A DNA stretch of 64,000 nucleotides from Streptomyces sp. Je 1-79 (GCF_025195125.1 NZ_JAMGSL010000006.1:107815-171814); one strand, 5' to 3'. Shown: positions 25,966 to 39,616, counted from the stretch's first letter. Numbers and translations are program-made. Notes: generated by a model not told the origin, from the letters alone.

Positions 25966-27891
25966 TCATGTCTCCTTCGCGAGGCGGGTGATGCCGGCGG
26001 CGCGGTAGGCCGCGTCCTCCTCCAGGGTCTCGTCGGCGAGGAGGGCGGTGGCCAGGGCGTCCAGCTTGTCGCGGTTCTCGCGGAGCTGGCGGACCGCGCT
26101 CTCGTAGCACTCGTCGACGATCCGGCGCATCTCCTCGGCGACCGTGTCGAGGGTCGCGGGGGCCGCCGAGAGGCCGTACGCCTGCTGGGCGTCGCCGGGG
26201 ATGGCGGTGAGGCGGCCGACGCGTTCGCTCATGCCCCAGCGGCCGGCCATGCCGCGGGCGATGGTGGTGACCTGCTCCAGGTCGCTCTCGGAGCCCGTGG
26301 TGACGACGCCGAAGACGACCTGTTCGGCGGCCATCCCACCGAGCGCGCCGATGATCCGGCCGCGCAGGTACTCCTCGGTGTACGCGTACTTGTCGGCGTC
26401 CGGGGTGGAGAGCGTGACGCCGAGGGCCCGGCCGCGGGGCACGATCGTGATCTTGCGGACCGGGTCGGCGCCCGGCTGGAGCATGCCGAGGAGGGCGTGG
26501 CCGCTCTCGTGGTAGGCCGTGCGGCGGCGCTCCTCCTCGGGCATGACCAGGGGTCGCTCCGCGCCGAGCTGGACCTTCTCCAGGGCGTCGGAGAGGTCGG
26601 ACCGGGTGACGGCCTTCTGTTGTCGCTTGACGGCGAGGAGGGCGGCCTCGTTGGCGAGGTTGGCCAGCTCGGCGCCGGTCATTCCGGGGGTGGTGCGGGC
26701 GACCTGGACCAGGTCGACGTCCTGGGCGAGGGGGATGTCCCGGGTGTGGATCCTGAGGATGGCCTCGCGGCCGCCTCGGTCGGGCGGGTTCACGTGCACG
26801 ATCCGGTCGAAGCGGCCGGGGCGGGTCAGCGCGGGGTCGAGGACGTCGGCCCGGTTGGTGGCGGCGAGGACGATGACGCCCTCGGAACCGGTGAAGCCGT
26901 CCATCTCGGTCAGGATCTGGTTGAGCGTCTGCTCGCGCTCGTCGTGGCCGCCCATGCCCGAGCCGCCGCCGCGGGCCCGGCCGATGGTGTCGATCTCGTC
27001 GATGAAGATGATCGCGGGGGCCACCTTGCGGGCCTCGGCGAAGAGTTCCCGTACGCGTGAGGCGCCGACGCCGACGATCATCTCGATGAACTCGGAGGCC
27101 GAGGCGGAGAAGAACGGCACCCCCGCCTCGCCGGCGACCGCCCGCGCGAGGAGGGTCTTGCCGGTGCCGGGCGGTCCGGCGAGCAGGACGCCGCGCGGCA
27201 TCCTGGCGCCCATCTCGCGGTAGGCGGTCGGGTTCTTCAGGAAGTCGACGACGTCGTTGAGTTCGCCCTCGACCTCGTCGATGCCGGCGACGTCCTGGAA
27301 GGTGGTGCGCCGGGTGCCGGGTTCGAGCTCGACGGGTTTGGGCGGGGCCTTGCGGCCGAGCATGCCGCCCGCGCCGCCCATCCCGGAGCTCATCCGGCGG
27401 GAGATGAAGATCCACAGCGCGACGAGCAGCAGCATCGGCGCCAGGGAGATCAGCAGGTTGGCGAGGAAGCTGCGCTCCTGGACGACGGGTTCGGCGGTGA
27501 CCGTGACGCCCTTCGAGGTCAGTTCGTCCCAGAGGTTGTCGTCGGCGAACGCGGGCCGCTGGGTGACGAACTTGGTGTAGTCGCCCTTGTCGCCGTTGGG
27601 CAGGGGCTGTTTGTTCTTCAGCTCGCCCTGGATGGCGTCGCCCTTGGAGTAGATCTTGGTGACGTTGCCCGCGGTCACCTGTTTGCTGAACTCGGTGTAC
27701 GAGATCGTCGGCTCGTCGCCCCGGTTGAAGAACGACAGCACGAGGTTGGCGAGGAGAAAGACGACCAGGGCGGCGAGGATGAGGCCTCCCCAGCCGCCGG
27801 GCATCTTCCTCTTCGGTGGCTGGGGTGGCGGTGCCCCTTCCGAGCGCCAGGGCTGGTCGGTCCGGTCGCGCGGGGGTACGGAGTTGGGCAC
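25966..27891 (-). CDS. ftsH: ATP-dependent zinc metalloprotease FtsH
   Basis: 641 residues. Two N-terminal membrane segments ([20 protein letters not shown] and [20 protein letters not shown]) flank an extracytoplasmic domain. The AAA+ module has Walker A GPPGTGKT, Walker B IIFIDEID and the second region of homology ([18 protein letters not shown]). The zinc site is HESGH (HExxH), with the third ligand Asp expected in a later segment. It degrades misassembled membrane proteins. Streptomyces usually has another ftsH near the folate genes, so this is probably a paralogue. A Pro-rich N-terminal tail precedes TM1. Confidence 0.93.
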   Translation of the reverse strand: MPNSVPPRDRTDQPWRSEGAPPPQPPKRKMPGGWGGLILAALVVFLLANLVLSFFNRGDEPTISYTEFSKQVTAGNVTKIYSKGDAIQGELKNKQPLPNGDKGDYTKFVTQRPAFADDNLWDELTSKGVTVTAEPVVQERSFLANLLISLAPMLLLVALWIFISRRMSSGMGGAGGMLGRKAPPKPVELEPGTRRTTFQDVAGIDEVEGELNDVVDFLKNPTAYREMGARMPRGVLLAGPPGTGKTLLARAVAGEAGVPFFSASASEFIEMIVGVGASRVRELFAEARKVAPAIIFIDEIDTIGRARGGGSGMGGHDEREQTLNQILTEMDGFTGSEGVIVLAATNRADVLDPALTRPGRFDRIVHVNPPDRGGREAILRIHTRDIPLAQDVDLVQVARTTPGMTGAELANLANEAALLAVKRQQKAVTRSDLSDALEKVQLGAERPLVMPEEERRRTAYHESGHALLGMLQPGADPVRKITIVPRGRALGVTLSTPDADKYAYTEEYLRGRIIGALGGMAAEQVVFGVVTTGSESDLEQVTTIARGMAGRWGMSERVGRLTAIPGDAQQAYGLSAAPATLDTVAEEMRRIVDECYESAVRQLRENRDKLDALATALLADETLEEDAAYRAAGITRLAKET

Positions 27892-27981
27892 GCTGCTCTC
27901 CTCACACCGACGTCGGGCCGGGCCCTCAGTATCGAAAGCACGGGCAGTTCCGGCATGTCAGGCAGGGTGAAGGAGTGAAAA

Positions 27982-28016
27982 GGGGCCCGGGGCGGTTTCG
28001 CACCGCCCCGGGCCCC
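27982..28016 (-). terminator. Terminator after ffh
   Basis: A perfect 15-bp stem (GGGGCCCGGGGCGGT/ACCGCCCCGGGCCCC) with a 5-nt loop. On the minus strand it is followed by TTTTCAC. It starts 22 nt after the ffh stop. Confidence 0.85.
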
Positions 28017-28037
28017 TTCACGTACGACGTGCGGGTG

Positions 28038-29591
28038 TCAGCCCATGAACTTCTTGAACTCGTCCGGCAGCTCGAAGTCGCCCTGGCCCTGGCCGGCCGC
28101 CGGGAGGCCGAACGCGCCGCCCTGCGTGGCCTGCTCGCGGCGGGCCGCGGCGGCCTCCTCCTCGGCCTTGCGCTTCATCGGGTTACCGCTCTTGCGCTTG
28201 CCCTTGGCCTGCTTGATCTGCTTCTTCTGCCGGCCCGGGCCGCCGCCCATGCCCGGCATCCCTGGCATGCCCGGCATGCCGCCGCCCTGGGCCATGCGGG
28301 ACATCATCTTGCGGGCCTCGAAGAACCGCTCGACGAGCCCCTTGACCGCGCTGACCTCGACGCCGGAACCCTTGGCGATACGGGCGCGGCGCGAGCCGTT
28401 GATGATCGTCGGGTCGTGGCGCTCGCCCGGGGTCATCGACTTGATGATCGCGGCCGTGCGGTCGACGTCCCGCTCGTCGATGTTGTTGATCTGCTCCTTC
28501 ATCTGCGCCATGCCCGGCAGCATGCCGAGCAGCTTGGAGATGGAGCCCATCTTGCGGACCTGTTCCATCTGGGCGAGGAAGTCGTCGAGCGTGAACTCCT
28601 GGCCCTTCTTGGACGCCAGCTTGGAGGCCATCTTGGCGGCCTCTTCCTGGCTGAAGGTCTGCTCGGCCTTCTCGATCAGGGAGAGCATGTCGCCCATGCC
28701 GAGGATGCGGGACGCCATGCGGTCCGGGTGGAACGCGTCGAACTCGTCCAGCTTCTCGCCGTTGGAGGCGAACATGATCTGGCGGCCGGTGACGTGCGCG
28801 ATGGAGAGCGCGGCACCGCCTCGGGCGTCGCCGTCGAGCTTGGAGAGCACGACGCCGTCGAAGCCGACGCCGTCGCGGAAGGCCTCGGCGGTGTTGACCG
28901 CGTCCTGACCGATCATGGCGTCGACGACGAAGAGGACCTCGTCGGGGCTGACGGCGTCGCGGATGTCCGCGGCCTGCTGCATCAGCTCCTGGTCGATGCC
29001 GAGGCGGCCGGCGGTGTCGACGATGACGACGTCGTACATCTTGGTCCGCGCGTACTCGATCGAGTCCTTCGCGACCTGGACCGGGTCACCGACGCCGTTG
29101 CCCGGCTGCGGGCCGTAGAACGCCACGCCCGCGCGCTCGGCGACCACGCCGAGCTGGGTGACGGCGTTGGGGCGCTGGAGGTCGCAGGCGACGAGCAGCG
29201 GGGAGTGGCCCTGGCCCTTGAGCCAGAGACCGAGCTTTCCGGCGAGGGTGGTCTTACCGGCACCCTGGAGACCGGCGAGCATGATCACGGTGGGCGCGGT
29301 CTTGGCGAACCGCAGGCGCCGGGTCTCGCCGCCGAGGATGCCGATGAGCTCCTCGTTGACGATCTTGATGACCTGCTGGGCGGGGTTCAGCGCCTGGGAG
29401 ACCTCGGCGCCGGCGGCCCGCTCCTTGACCTGCTTGATGAACGCCCGGACGACGGGCAGGGCGACGTCCGCCTCGAGGAGGGCGATACGGATCTCGCGCG
29501 CGGTGGCGTCGATGTCCGCCTCGGACAGGCGGCCCTTGCCCCGGAGGTTCTTGAATGTCGCTGCAAGGCGGTCGGAGAGGGTATCGAACAC
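28038..29591 (-). CDS. ffh: Signal recognition particle protein Ffh (SRP54)
   Basis: 517 residues. The NG GTPase part has G1 GLQGAGKTTLAGKLG, G3 DTAGR and G4 SKLDGDARGG. The M domain is Met-rich at the end (GGMPGMPGMPGMGGGPG), followed by a basic Lys-rich stretch (RQKKQIKQAKGKRKSG), and contains the signal-peptide-binding helices; the SRSGS-type RNA-binding loop is in the NGSRRARIAKGSG block. It pairs with FtsY (36820-38046) to deliver secretory and membrane proteins. It lies after glnD on the same strand but behind a terminator. Confidence 0.97.
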   Translation of the reverse strand: MFDTLSDRLAATFKNLRGKGRLSEADIDATAREIRIALLEADVALPVVRAFIKQVKERAAGAEVSQALNPAQQVIKIVNEELIGILGGETRRLRFAKTAPTVIMLAGLQGAGKTTLAGKLGLWLKGQGHSPLLVACDLQRPNAVTQLGVVAERAGVAFYGPQPGNGVGDPVQVAKDSIEYARTKMYDVVIVDTAGRLGIDQELMQQAADIRDAVSPDEVLFVVDAMIGQDAVNTAEAFRDGVGFDGVVLSKLDGDARGGAALSIAHVTGRQIMFASNGEKLDEFDAFHPDRMASRILGMGDMLSLIEKAEQTFSQEEAAKMASKLASKKGQEFTLDDFLAQMEQVRKMGSISKLLGMLPGMAQMKEQINNIDERDVDRTAAIIKSMTPGERHDPTIINGSRRARIAKGSGVEVSAVKGLVERFFEARKMMSRMAQGGGMPGMPGMPGMGGGPGRQKKQIKQAKGKRKSGNPMKRKAEEEAAAARREQATQGGAFGLPAAGQGQGDFELPDEFKKFMG

Positions 29592-29660
29592 GGCGGTCGC
29601 GGATCCTCGGTGTCGGGGGCAGGCGGACGGATTGCCCTCAAGGGTATCTGCCTCGTCGAA

Positions 29661-29699
29661 GTACGTGCCCCCGCCCGTCGAAACGGGCGGGGCGCGTAC
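29661..29699 (-). terminator. Terminator after glnD
   Basis: Near-perfect arms (left GTACGTGCCCCCGCCCG, right CGGGCGGGGCGCGTAC) with loop TCGAAA begin directly after the glnD stop. It ends the amtB-glnK-glnD operon. Confidence 0.75.
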
Positions 29700-29700
29700 G

Positions 29701-32157
29701 TCACCGGAGCGCTCCCTCCAGGGCCTTCGCCAGGTCGGCGGCCTCCTCGTCGGGGAGGAGGGAGCCGTCGGGCCGGGTCACGTACAGCGTGTCCACCGCG
29801 TTCGCGCCCAGGGTCGAGACATGGGCGCTCCTGACCCGGACGTCGGCGCCCTCCAGCGCCCGGCCGATGCGGTGCAGCAGGCCGGGGGCGTCCTGGGCGC
29901 GGACCTCGATGACGGTGGCGAGACGGGAGTCGGCGGCGGCGACGGTGACGCGGGGTGGCGGGGCGGTGATGCCGCGTCGCCGCGGGTAGGCGGCGTCGCG
30001 TTCGGCGAGGCGGGCGGGGATGTCGAGGCTGCCGTCCAGGGCGCGTACGAGGTCGGCGCGGAGCCGGGCGGCCTGGGGCAGGGAGCCGTATTCGGCGGCG
30101 ACGCGCCAGTTCAGGACGAGGACGGCCGCGGCGCCGTCGCCGAGGGCGGTGGGGAGCTCGACGGCGCGCAGGTCCGCGGCCCGTACGGTCAGGCGGTGCA
30201 GGGCGAGGACGCCGGCGGCGGCGGGCAGGACGCCGGGCTGGTCGGGCAGGGCGATGAGAAGTTCGACACCGACGGGTTCCGGTTCACCGTCCTCGGGGGC
30301 GGCTTCCGGCTGCGTGTGCAGGGTGAGGACGGGCTCTCCTGTCCGCAGCGCCTCGATGGCGAGGCGTTCCTGTTCCGCGCTGGGGGCGGTCGGCTCGGGT
30401 TCTGCCACGGGCTCCCCGGCGAGGACGGCTCCGGCCCGTTTGACGAGGTCGGCGACGAGGGAGGCGCGCCAGGTGGACCAGGCGGCGGGGCCGGTGGCGA
30501 GCGCGTCGGCTTCGGTGAGGGCGTGCAGGAGTTCCAGGGCGCCGACGGTGCCGACGGCCGTGGCGACGGCCTCGACGGTCGCGGGGTCGTCCAGGTCGCG
30601 CCGGGTCGCGGTCTCGACGAGCAGCAGGTGGTGGCGGACGACGGTGGCGATGACGGCCACGTCGGCGCGGTCGAAGCCGATGCGGGTGGCGACGTCGCGG
30701 GCGATGGTCTCGCCGGCCACGGAGTGGTCGCCGGGCCAGCCCTTGCCGATGTCGTGGAGGAGCGCGGCGACGAGCAGGAGGTCGGGCCGGCCGACGCGGC
30801 GGGTCAGCGAGGCGGCGCGGACGGCGGTCTCGACGAGGTGGCGGTCGACGGTCCAGGTGTGGACGGGGTTGCGCTGCGGCCGGCAGCGGACGCGCTCCCA
30901 GTCGGGCAGGAGCCGGGTGACGAGGCCTTCGGCCTCCAGGGCCTCCCAGACGGGCACGGTGGACTCCCCCGCGCCGAGCAGGGTGACGAGCTCCTCGCGC
31001 GCCTCGGCGGGCCACGGCACCGGCAGCGGTCTGGCGGCGGCCGCGAGGCGGCGTACGGCGTGCAGGGAGAGCGGGAGCCCGGACTGGGCGGCCGCGGCGG
31101 CGGCGCGCAGCGGCAGCACGGGGTCGCGTTCGGGTTTGGCGCTGAGGGCGAGGACGACCTCACCGTCCATCTCGACGACGCCTTCGGCGAGCGGGGTGCG
31201 TTCGACGGGGGGCCTCGCGCCGCCCGGGCGGCCGCCGAAGAGGCCGCGGAGGCGGGGGCGGCCGGCGCGGGCCTTCAGGACGCGGTTGACCTCGCGCCAG
31301 GTGACGTCGGTGGCGTACGAGATGATCCGGGCCGCTTCGTAGACCTCGCGGAGCAGGGTGTCGGCGTCGAGGAGGCCCAGCTCGTCGGCGACGGCGTCCT
31401 GTTCCTGGAGGGCGAGCCGGTCGGTGGCGCGTCCGGTGGCGAGGTGCAGGGCGTCGCGGGCGTCGAGGAGGCGGCGGCGGGCGTCGTCGAGGCCTTCCCG
31501 GGGGGCGTCGGCGAGCCAGGAGGCGGCGACGGCGCGCAGTACCTGGGCGTCGCGGAGCCCTCCCCTGGCCTCCTTCAGGTCGGGTTCGAGGAGGAACTGC
31601 AGCTCCCCCATCCGCTCGGCGCGCTCGCGGCAGAGCGCGTCCAGCTCCGGGAGCCGCTTGGGCGCCTGGTTGCGCCAGTCGGCGAGGACGGCGCTGCGCA
31701 GTGCGGAGACGAGTCCGAGGTCGCCGGCGACGGGCCGGGCGTCGAGGAGGCCGAGCTGGACCTTGAGGTCGTCACCGGCGGTCTTGCGGGCCTCGGCGGG
31801 GGTGCGTACGGAGTGGTCCAGGGCGAGGCCCAGGTCCCAGACCGGGTACCAGATCCGGTCGGCGAGGGTGGCGACGGTGGAGGCGTCGGCGGTGCCGTCG
31901 TGCAGCAGCAGCAGGTCGAGGTCGCTGCGGGGGGAGAGTTCGCCGCGTCCGTATCCGCCGACGGCGACGAGCGCCACCCCTCGTGGCGGCGTCGCGGCGG
32001 TGAACAGTCCGGTCAGCCAGTCGTCGGTGAGCCGGGCCAGGGCGGCACGGCGCGGCGGCCCGGACTGCTCCTTCTCGGTGAGAAGGCGCAGCCGGGCCGC
32101 CGCGTAGCCGCTGGGTCCCGAGTCTTCCGCTCGTGCACTCGTGTCGACGCTCGTCAC
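29701..32157 (-). CDS. glnD: Bifunctional PII nucleotidyltransferase/deadenylylating enzyme GlnD
   Basis: 818 residues. The nucleotidyltransferase motif VGGYGRGELSPRSDLDLLLL lies near residue 70; the HD hydrolase motif LLHDIGKGWPGDHS is in the middle; two ACT domains follow (LIALPDQPGVLPAAAGVLAL and VRAQDAPGLLHRIGRALEG). In enterobacteria it uridylylates PII, but in Streptomyces GlnD adenylylates GlnK, a family fact. It is the third gene after amtB and glnK, 27 nt from glnK, so nitrogen sensor and modifier are co-expressed. Confidence 0.95.
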   Translation of the reverse strand: MTSVDTSARAEDSGPSGYAAARLRLLTEKEQSGPPRRAALARLTDDWLTGLFTAATPPRGVALVAVGGYGRGELSPRSDLDLLLLHDGTADASTVATLADRIWYPVWDLGLALDHSVRTPAEARKTAGDDLKVQLGLLDARPVAGDLGLVSALRSAVLADWRNQAPKRLPELDALCRERAERMGELQFLLEPDLKEARGGLRDAQVLRAVAASWLADAPREGLDDARRRLLDARDALHLATGRATDRLALQEQDAVADELGLLDADTLLREVYEAARIISYATDVTWREVNRVLKARAGRPRLRGLFGGRPGGARPPVERTPLAEGVVEMDGEVVLALSAKPERDPVLPLRAAAAAAQSGLPLSLHAVRRLAAAARPLPVPWPAEAREELVTLLGAGESTVPVWEALEAEGLVTRLLPDWERVRCRPQRNPVHTWTVDRHLVETAVRAASLTRRVGRPDLLLVAALLHDIGKGWPGDHSVAGETIARDVATRIGFDRADVAVIATVVRHHLLLVETATRRDLDDPATVEAVATAVGTVGALELLHALTEADALATGPAAWSTWRASLVADLVKRAGAVLAGEPVAEPEPTAPSAEQERLAIEALRTGEPVLTLHTQPEAAPEDGEPEPVGVELLIALPDQPGVLPAAAGVLALHRLTVRAADLRAVELPTALGDGAAAVLVLNWRVAAEYGSLPQAARLRADLVRALDGSLDIPARLAERDAAYPRRRGITAPPPRVTVAAADSRLATVIEVRAQDAPGLLHRIGRALEGADVRVRSAHVSTLGANAVDTLYVTRPDGSLLPDEEAADLAKALEGALR

Positions 32158-32184
32158 CCAGCAGCTCCTTAACGTGCTCCGTGC

Positions 32185-35710
<3,526 letters not shown>

Positions 35711-36111
35711 GTCGAGACTCTGTTGCGCGAACCCCTATCAGAATGCCGTGTCTTACGGCTCCCGTCCGGAGCTTCCACTCCTTCGAACAGGAAACCGGGT
35801 TGCCTCCGGCATACCCACGCGCGCAAGGAATTCCAGGTTCGAGCACCGAAAGTAATCCTACGATCACCCATCCGGGGAGGCGGATTCAAGAAACGCCACC
35901 ATTCGCCACCCCTTCGAATGAACTCGCCTGCCACTGAACACGATTCACTTGACATGCGACGAACCCAGGGTCGGCGGACTGTTGCGCCAGGAGGCGCGCG
36001 CCAACGGTTCGCACCACCCTCGCCCGCGACGGCACACCATCCGTGGCGACGGAGCGTGACAGTGGAGCTCCGGGTCGTAACCACCGGCGCGCTCGACCCG
36101 TTGGAGGGGGC
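35711..36111. other. 401-nt divergent intergenic region
   Basis: It separates nsdA (minus) from the Prim-Pol-like gene (plus). TTGACA occurs on the plus strand at 35949-35954 without a matching -10. On the minus strand TTGAAT is followed after 17 nt by TGATCG and then TAGGAT, a possible promoter for nsdA. The region is less GC-rich than its surroundings, as expected for promoters; no gene or repeat seen. Confidence 0.45.
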
Positions 36112-36765
36112 ATGGGCTTCACGATCGGCGGCATTCGTGAGATGCGGACCGGCTCGCGCCGCCGCGTACGCACCACTGAGTGCACTGCGGTGGCCGAGTA
36201 CACCGGGCTGTGGGGCTGGGACGTGGTTCCCGGCGCACGGGCCGTCTCCGGCCGGTGCTCCTGCGGCAACGCGTCCTGTACGGCTCCGGGGGCGCATCCG
36301 CTCTCGTTCGCCGAGCCCGTTCCGGCGGGGGCGGGCCTCGACGACGCGACGAAGGCGTGGTCCGAGTACCCGGGCGCGGCGCTGCTGCTGCCCGTGGGGC
36401 GGTCCTTCGACGTGATCGAGGTCGCCGAGGCGGCGGGGCGGCGGGCGCTGGTGCGCCTGGAGCGCATGGGTCTGCCGCTGGGGCCGGTGGGCGCGACGCC
36501 GACGGGACGGGCGTGGTTCTTCGTGGCGCCGGGGGCGGCGGCGGAGCTGCCGCAGCTGCTGTACCGGATGGGCTGGGACGACGCGGACCTGGACCTCCGG
36601 GGTCTCGGTCCCGGCGCCCATGTGACGGCGCCCCCGTCGGACCTGGCGGGTCTGGGCCCGGTCCGCTGGCTGCGGCCCCCGACGCTGGACACCGCGGGCG
36701 CGCCGCCGCAGGCGAGGCTGCTGCTGGGCACGCTGGCGTACATCTGCCACCGCACTCACTTCTGA
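36112..36765 (+). CDS. Prim-Pol (DNA primase/polymerase) N-domain-like protein, probably non-catalytic
   Basis: 217 residues. It resembles the N-terminal Prim-Pol domain of phage and plasmid primases: a hydrophobic GWDVVPGARAVSGRC start, a Cys/His cluster (CSCGNASCTAPGAH), and a TPTGRAWFFVAPG strand where active enzymes have a T-x-S-G-G-x-H signature. The metal-binding D-x-D is replaced by FDVIEVAE, and the His by Trp. There is no helicase or other domain. Common in Streptomyces beside nsdA. Start at 36112 has GGAGGGGGC upstream. Function unknown. Confidence 0.75.
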   Translation: MGFTIGGIREMRTGSRRRVRTTECTAVAEYTGLWGWDVVPGARAVSGRCSCGNASCTAPGAHPLSFAEPVPAGAGLDDATKAWSEYPGAALLLPVGRSFDVIEVAEAAGRRALVRLERMGLPLGPVGATPTGRAWFFVAPGAAAELPQLLYRMGWDDADLDLRGLGPGAHVTAPPSDLAGLGPVRWLRPPTLDTAGAPPQARLLLGTLAYICHRTHF

Positions 36766-36770
36766 CACGC

Positions 36771-36802
36771 GGAGGGCCCCGCCGGTACCGGCGGGGCCCT
36801 CC
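36771..36802. terminator. Bidirectional terminator between Prim-Pol-like gene and ftsY
   Basis: A 32-nt perfect palindrome (GGAGGGCCCCGCCGG, centre TA, then its complement) lies between two convergent genes, 5 nt after the Prim-Pol stop and 17 nt before the ftsY stop. Confidence 0.8.
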
Positions 36803-36819
36803 GATGTCGTGCGCGGGTC

Positions 36820-38046
36820 TCAGTCCCCGATCAGGGCGTCGACGAAGGCGCCCGGCTCGAACGGCGCCAGGTCGTCCGGCCCCTCGCCGAGGCCGATCAG
36901 CTTGACCGGGACGCCCAGCTCGCGCTGGACGGCGACGACGATGCCGCCCTTGGCCGTGCCGTCGAGCTTGGTGAGCACGATGCCCGTGATGTCGACGACC
37001 TCGGCGAAGACGCGCGCCTGGACCAGCCCGTTCTGGCCGGTCGTGGCGTCGAGGACCAGCAGGACCTCGTCGAGCGGGCCGTGCTTCTCGACGACCCGCT
37101 TGACCTTGCCGAGCTCGTCCATGAGGCCGGTCTTGGTGTGCAGGCGGCCGGCGGTGTCGATGAGGACGACGTCGGCGCCCTCCGCGATGCCCTCCTTGAC
37201 GGCGTCGAAGGCGATCGACGCCGGGTCGCCGCCCTCGGGGCCGCGGACGGTCCGCGCGCCGACCCGCTCGCCCCAGGTCTGGAGCTGGTCCGCGGCGGCG
37301 GCGCGGAAGGTGTCGGCGGCGCCGAGGACGACCGAGCGGCCGTCGGCGACCAGGACGCGGGCGAGCTTGCCCGTGGTCGTGGTCTTTCCGGTGCCGTTGA
37401 CGCCGACGACCATGACGACGCCCGGGGTGCCCGGGGCGCTCTCGGTCTTCACGGCGCGGTCGAAGTCGGGGCCGAGGAGGGTGATGAGCTCCTCGCGCAG
37501 CAGGCCGCGCAGCTCCTCCGGGGTGCGCGTGCCGAGGACGCGGACGCGCTCGCGCAGCCGCTCGACCAGCTCCTGGGTCGGGGCGACGCCGACGTCGGCG
37601 GTGAGCAGGGTCTCCTCGATCTCCTCCCAGGTGTCCTCGTCGAGGTTGTCACGCGACAGCAGCGTGAGGAGGCCCTTGCCGAGGGAGTTCTGCGAGCGGG
37701 CGAGGCGGGCACGGAGCCGTACGAGACGGCCCGCGGTCGGCTCCGGCACCTCGATGGCGGGCGCGGGCGCCTCGGCGACCACCGGGTCCTCGACGGCGGC
37801 CGGGGTCTCGACGGCCTCCTCCGCGGTCGGGAGGTCGACCTCCTCGATGGCGCGGCGTGGTTCTTCCCGCGGTGTCTCCGCCTCTTCGCCGACGTGCGGC
37901 TCGGCGGGCGGAGCGGTGATGGTCGGCGTGGTGGGCGGCGCCTCGGGCGGCGGCAGCTGCTTCTTCTTGCGGCCGCTGATCACGAGCCCGCTGGTCACGG
38001 CGACGGCGACGACCAGGGCGATGACTACAGCAAGAATGAGTTCCAT
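36820..38046 (-). CDS. ftsY: Signal recognition particle receptor FtsY
   Basis: 408 residues. An N-terminal membrane anchor (LILAVVIALVVAVAVTSGLV) and an acidic Pro/Glu-rich linker precede the NG GTPase: G1 GVNGTGKTTTTGKLA, G3 DTAGR, G4 TKLDGTAKGG. It docks the SRP-ribosome complex to the Sec translocon. An ATG at 38046 is the likely start, giving the anchor at the very N-terminus. In many bacteria FtsY lacks this anchor; it is usual in Streptomyces. Confidence 0.96.
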   Translation of the reverse strand: MELILAVVIALVVAVAVTSGLVISGRKKKQLPPPEAPPTTPTITAPPAEPHVGEEAETPREEPRRAIEEVDLPTAEEAVETPAAVEDPVVAEAPAPAIEVPEPTAGRLVRLRARLARSQNSLGKGLLTLLSRDNLDEDTWEEIEETLLTADVGVAPTQELVERLRERVRVLGTRTPEELRGLLREELITLLGPDFDRAVKTESAPGTPGVVMVVGVNGTGKTTTTGKLARVLVADGRSVVLGAADTFRAAAADQLQTWGERVGARTVRGPEGGDPASIAFDAVKEGIAEGADVVLIDTAGRLHTKTGLMDELGKVKRVVEKHGPLDEVLLVLDATTGQNGLVQARVFAEVVDITGIVLTKLDGTAKGGIVVAVQRELGVPVKLIGLGEGPDDLAPFEPGAFVDALIGD

Positions 38047-38131
38047 AACGCGTCCAGTATCGGCCACGACGGGACCGGAGGAGGAGCACGTACGCTGTGC
38101 GGGTCCCCCACACCCCGCACGGAGTACCCCC

Positions 38132-39616
38132 ATGCCCCCTGCCGCCGAATCCGCCCCGGAGACCGAAGGCGCGTCGGCCGCGACAGCCGCGGAATCCGAG
38201 GGCGCGGTCGAGACGCGAGGTCTCGAACCCGTCCCCGACGCGGAGCGCACCGGCCATGTCCGCGAGCTCTTCCCGACCTGGGTCGCCGCCAACATCAGTG
38301 TGCTGTTGCTCACGATGGGCGCGGGCCTGATCGTCTTCAACGGCCTGAACTTCTGGCAGGTGCTCGTCGTCGCGACGGCGGCGCCGGTCCTCTCGTACGG
38401 GATCGTCGGGCTGATCTCGATCGCCGGGAAGCGGGGCGGCTCCCCCGGGATGGCCCTGTCGCGGGCCGTCTTCGGTCAGCGCGGCAATCTCTTCCCCGGT
38501 TCGCTGATCTGGGTGGCCCGCTGGGGCTGGGAGACCATCAACGCGGTGACCGGCGCCTACGCCGTCCTGACCGTGCTCGATCTGCTCTTCGGCATCGGGT
38601 CGAACACCGCGCTGATCGTCGTCACCCTGCTGCTCTTCGTCGCCTGCACCTTCCTCGTGTCCGGGCTCGGCATCAACGCCCTGCGGGTGTGCAGCAAGTG
38701 GTCGACCTATCTCTTCGGCGCCTTCTCGGTGCTCGTGCTCGTCTATCTGGTCGCGAACACCGAGTGGTCCGCGGTCTTCGACAAGCCGGCCGGTTCGACG
38801 GCGATGATGGTCGCGGGGATCGGCACGATCGCGGCGGGCGGCATCAGCTGGGTCCCCTCCGGTCCGGACTTCACCCGCTATCTGCCGCGTACGGCCTCCT
38901 CGAAGGCGATGGTCGGCTCGACGGTCGGGGGCGCCGGGATCGTCGTGCTGCCGATGGTCCTGATGGGCGCGGTCATGGCGGTGGCCACCCCGGGCCTCGC
39001 CTCGGCACAGGACCCGGTGTCGTTCATCGGTGAGCTGCTGCCGGCCTGGATCGCCGTGCCGTACCTGCTGATCGCGCTGATCGGGATGCTGCTGATCAAC
39101 TCGATGTCGATGTACTCGGCCGGGTTCACCGCGCAGACGCTCGGCATCAAGGTCTCGCGCGCCGCGGCGGTGAGCGTGAACGCCGTGATCAGCCTGGTCT
39201 TCGGCTTCCTGCTCATGGTGGTGGCGACCAGCTTCATCGGCTCGTTCATCTCGTTCCTGACGCTGCTCGCGGTGGCGTTCTCGGCCTGGATCGGCGTCTT
39301 CGGCGTCGACATGCTGCGCCGGCGGTCGTACGACGGCCGGGCTCTGATGGACACCACCCGAACGAGCGCGTACTGGTACCGGGGCGGTTTCGCCTGGCAG
39401 GCCATGACGGCGTGGGCGGTGGCGCTCGTGGCGGGGCTGCTGTTCACCAGGGTCGACTGGTTCTCCGGTCCGCTCGCCTCGTCCTGGATCGGCGAGAACG
39501 GGCTCGGCTGGGCGGCGACGATCGTGGTCGCGGGCGTGCTGTACGCCGTGCTGCCGCGCTCGTCCGGGCGGGCTCCGGCGGAGTCCGCCGAGGTGCGCGA
39601 GACCGTTTCCATCTGA
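38132..39616 (+). CDS. NCS1-family nucleobase permease (cytosine/purine type)
   Basis: 494 residues with about 12 membrane segments. NCS1 landmarks: ISVLLLTMGAGLIVFNGLN (first TM), GGSPGMALSRAVFGQRGN after TM2, and GISWVPSGPDFTRYLPRTAS (TM6 region). It resembles cytosine permease CodB and its relatives; substrate could be a base, vitamin or hydantoin. The cytoplasmic N-terminal 35 residues are acidic. No metabolic gene for bases lies near, so substrate stays open. Followed by a luciferase-like gene 59 nt later, perhaps co-transcribed. Confidence 0.87.
   Translation: MPPAAESAPETEGASAATAAESEGAVETRGLEPVPDAERTGHVRELFPTWVAANISVLLLTMGAGLIVFNGLNFWQVLVVATAAPVLSYGIVGLISIAGKRGGSPGMALSRAVFGQRGNLFPGSLIWVARWGWETINAVTGAYAVLTVLDLLFGIGSNTALIVVTLLLFVACTFLVSGLGINALRVCSKWSTYLFGAFSVLVLVYLVANTEWSAVFDKPAGSTAMMVAGIGTIAAGGISWVPSGPDFTRYLPRTASSKAMVGSTVGGAGIVVLPMVLMGAVMAVATPGLASAQDPVSFIGELLPAWIAVPYLLIALIGMLLINSMSMYSAGFTAQTLGIKVSRAAAVSVNAVISLVFGFLLMVVATSFIGSFISFLTLLAVAFSAWIGVFGVDMLRRRSYDGRALMDTTRTSAYWYRGGFAWQAMTAWAVALVAGLLFTRVDWFSGPLASSWIGENGLGWAATIVVAGVLYAVLPRSSGRAPAESAEVRETVSI

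Noticed and set aside
24689-27415. Minus-strand frame running from the SprT-like gene far into the ftsH region
   Set aside because: GC-rich DNA keeps frames open; composition is Arg/Pro-rich and it overlaps real genes on both strands. Only 24095-24688 is kept.
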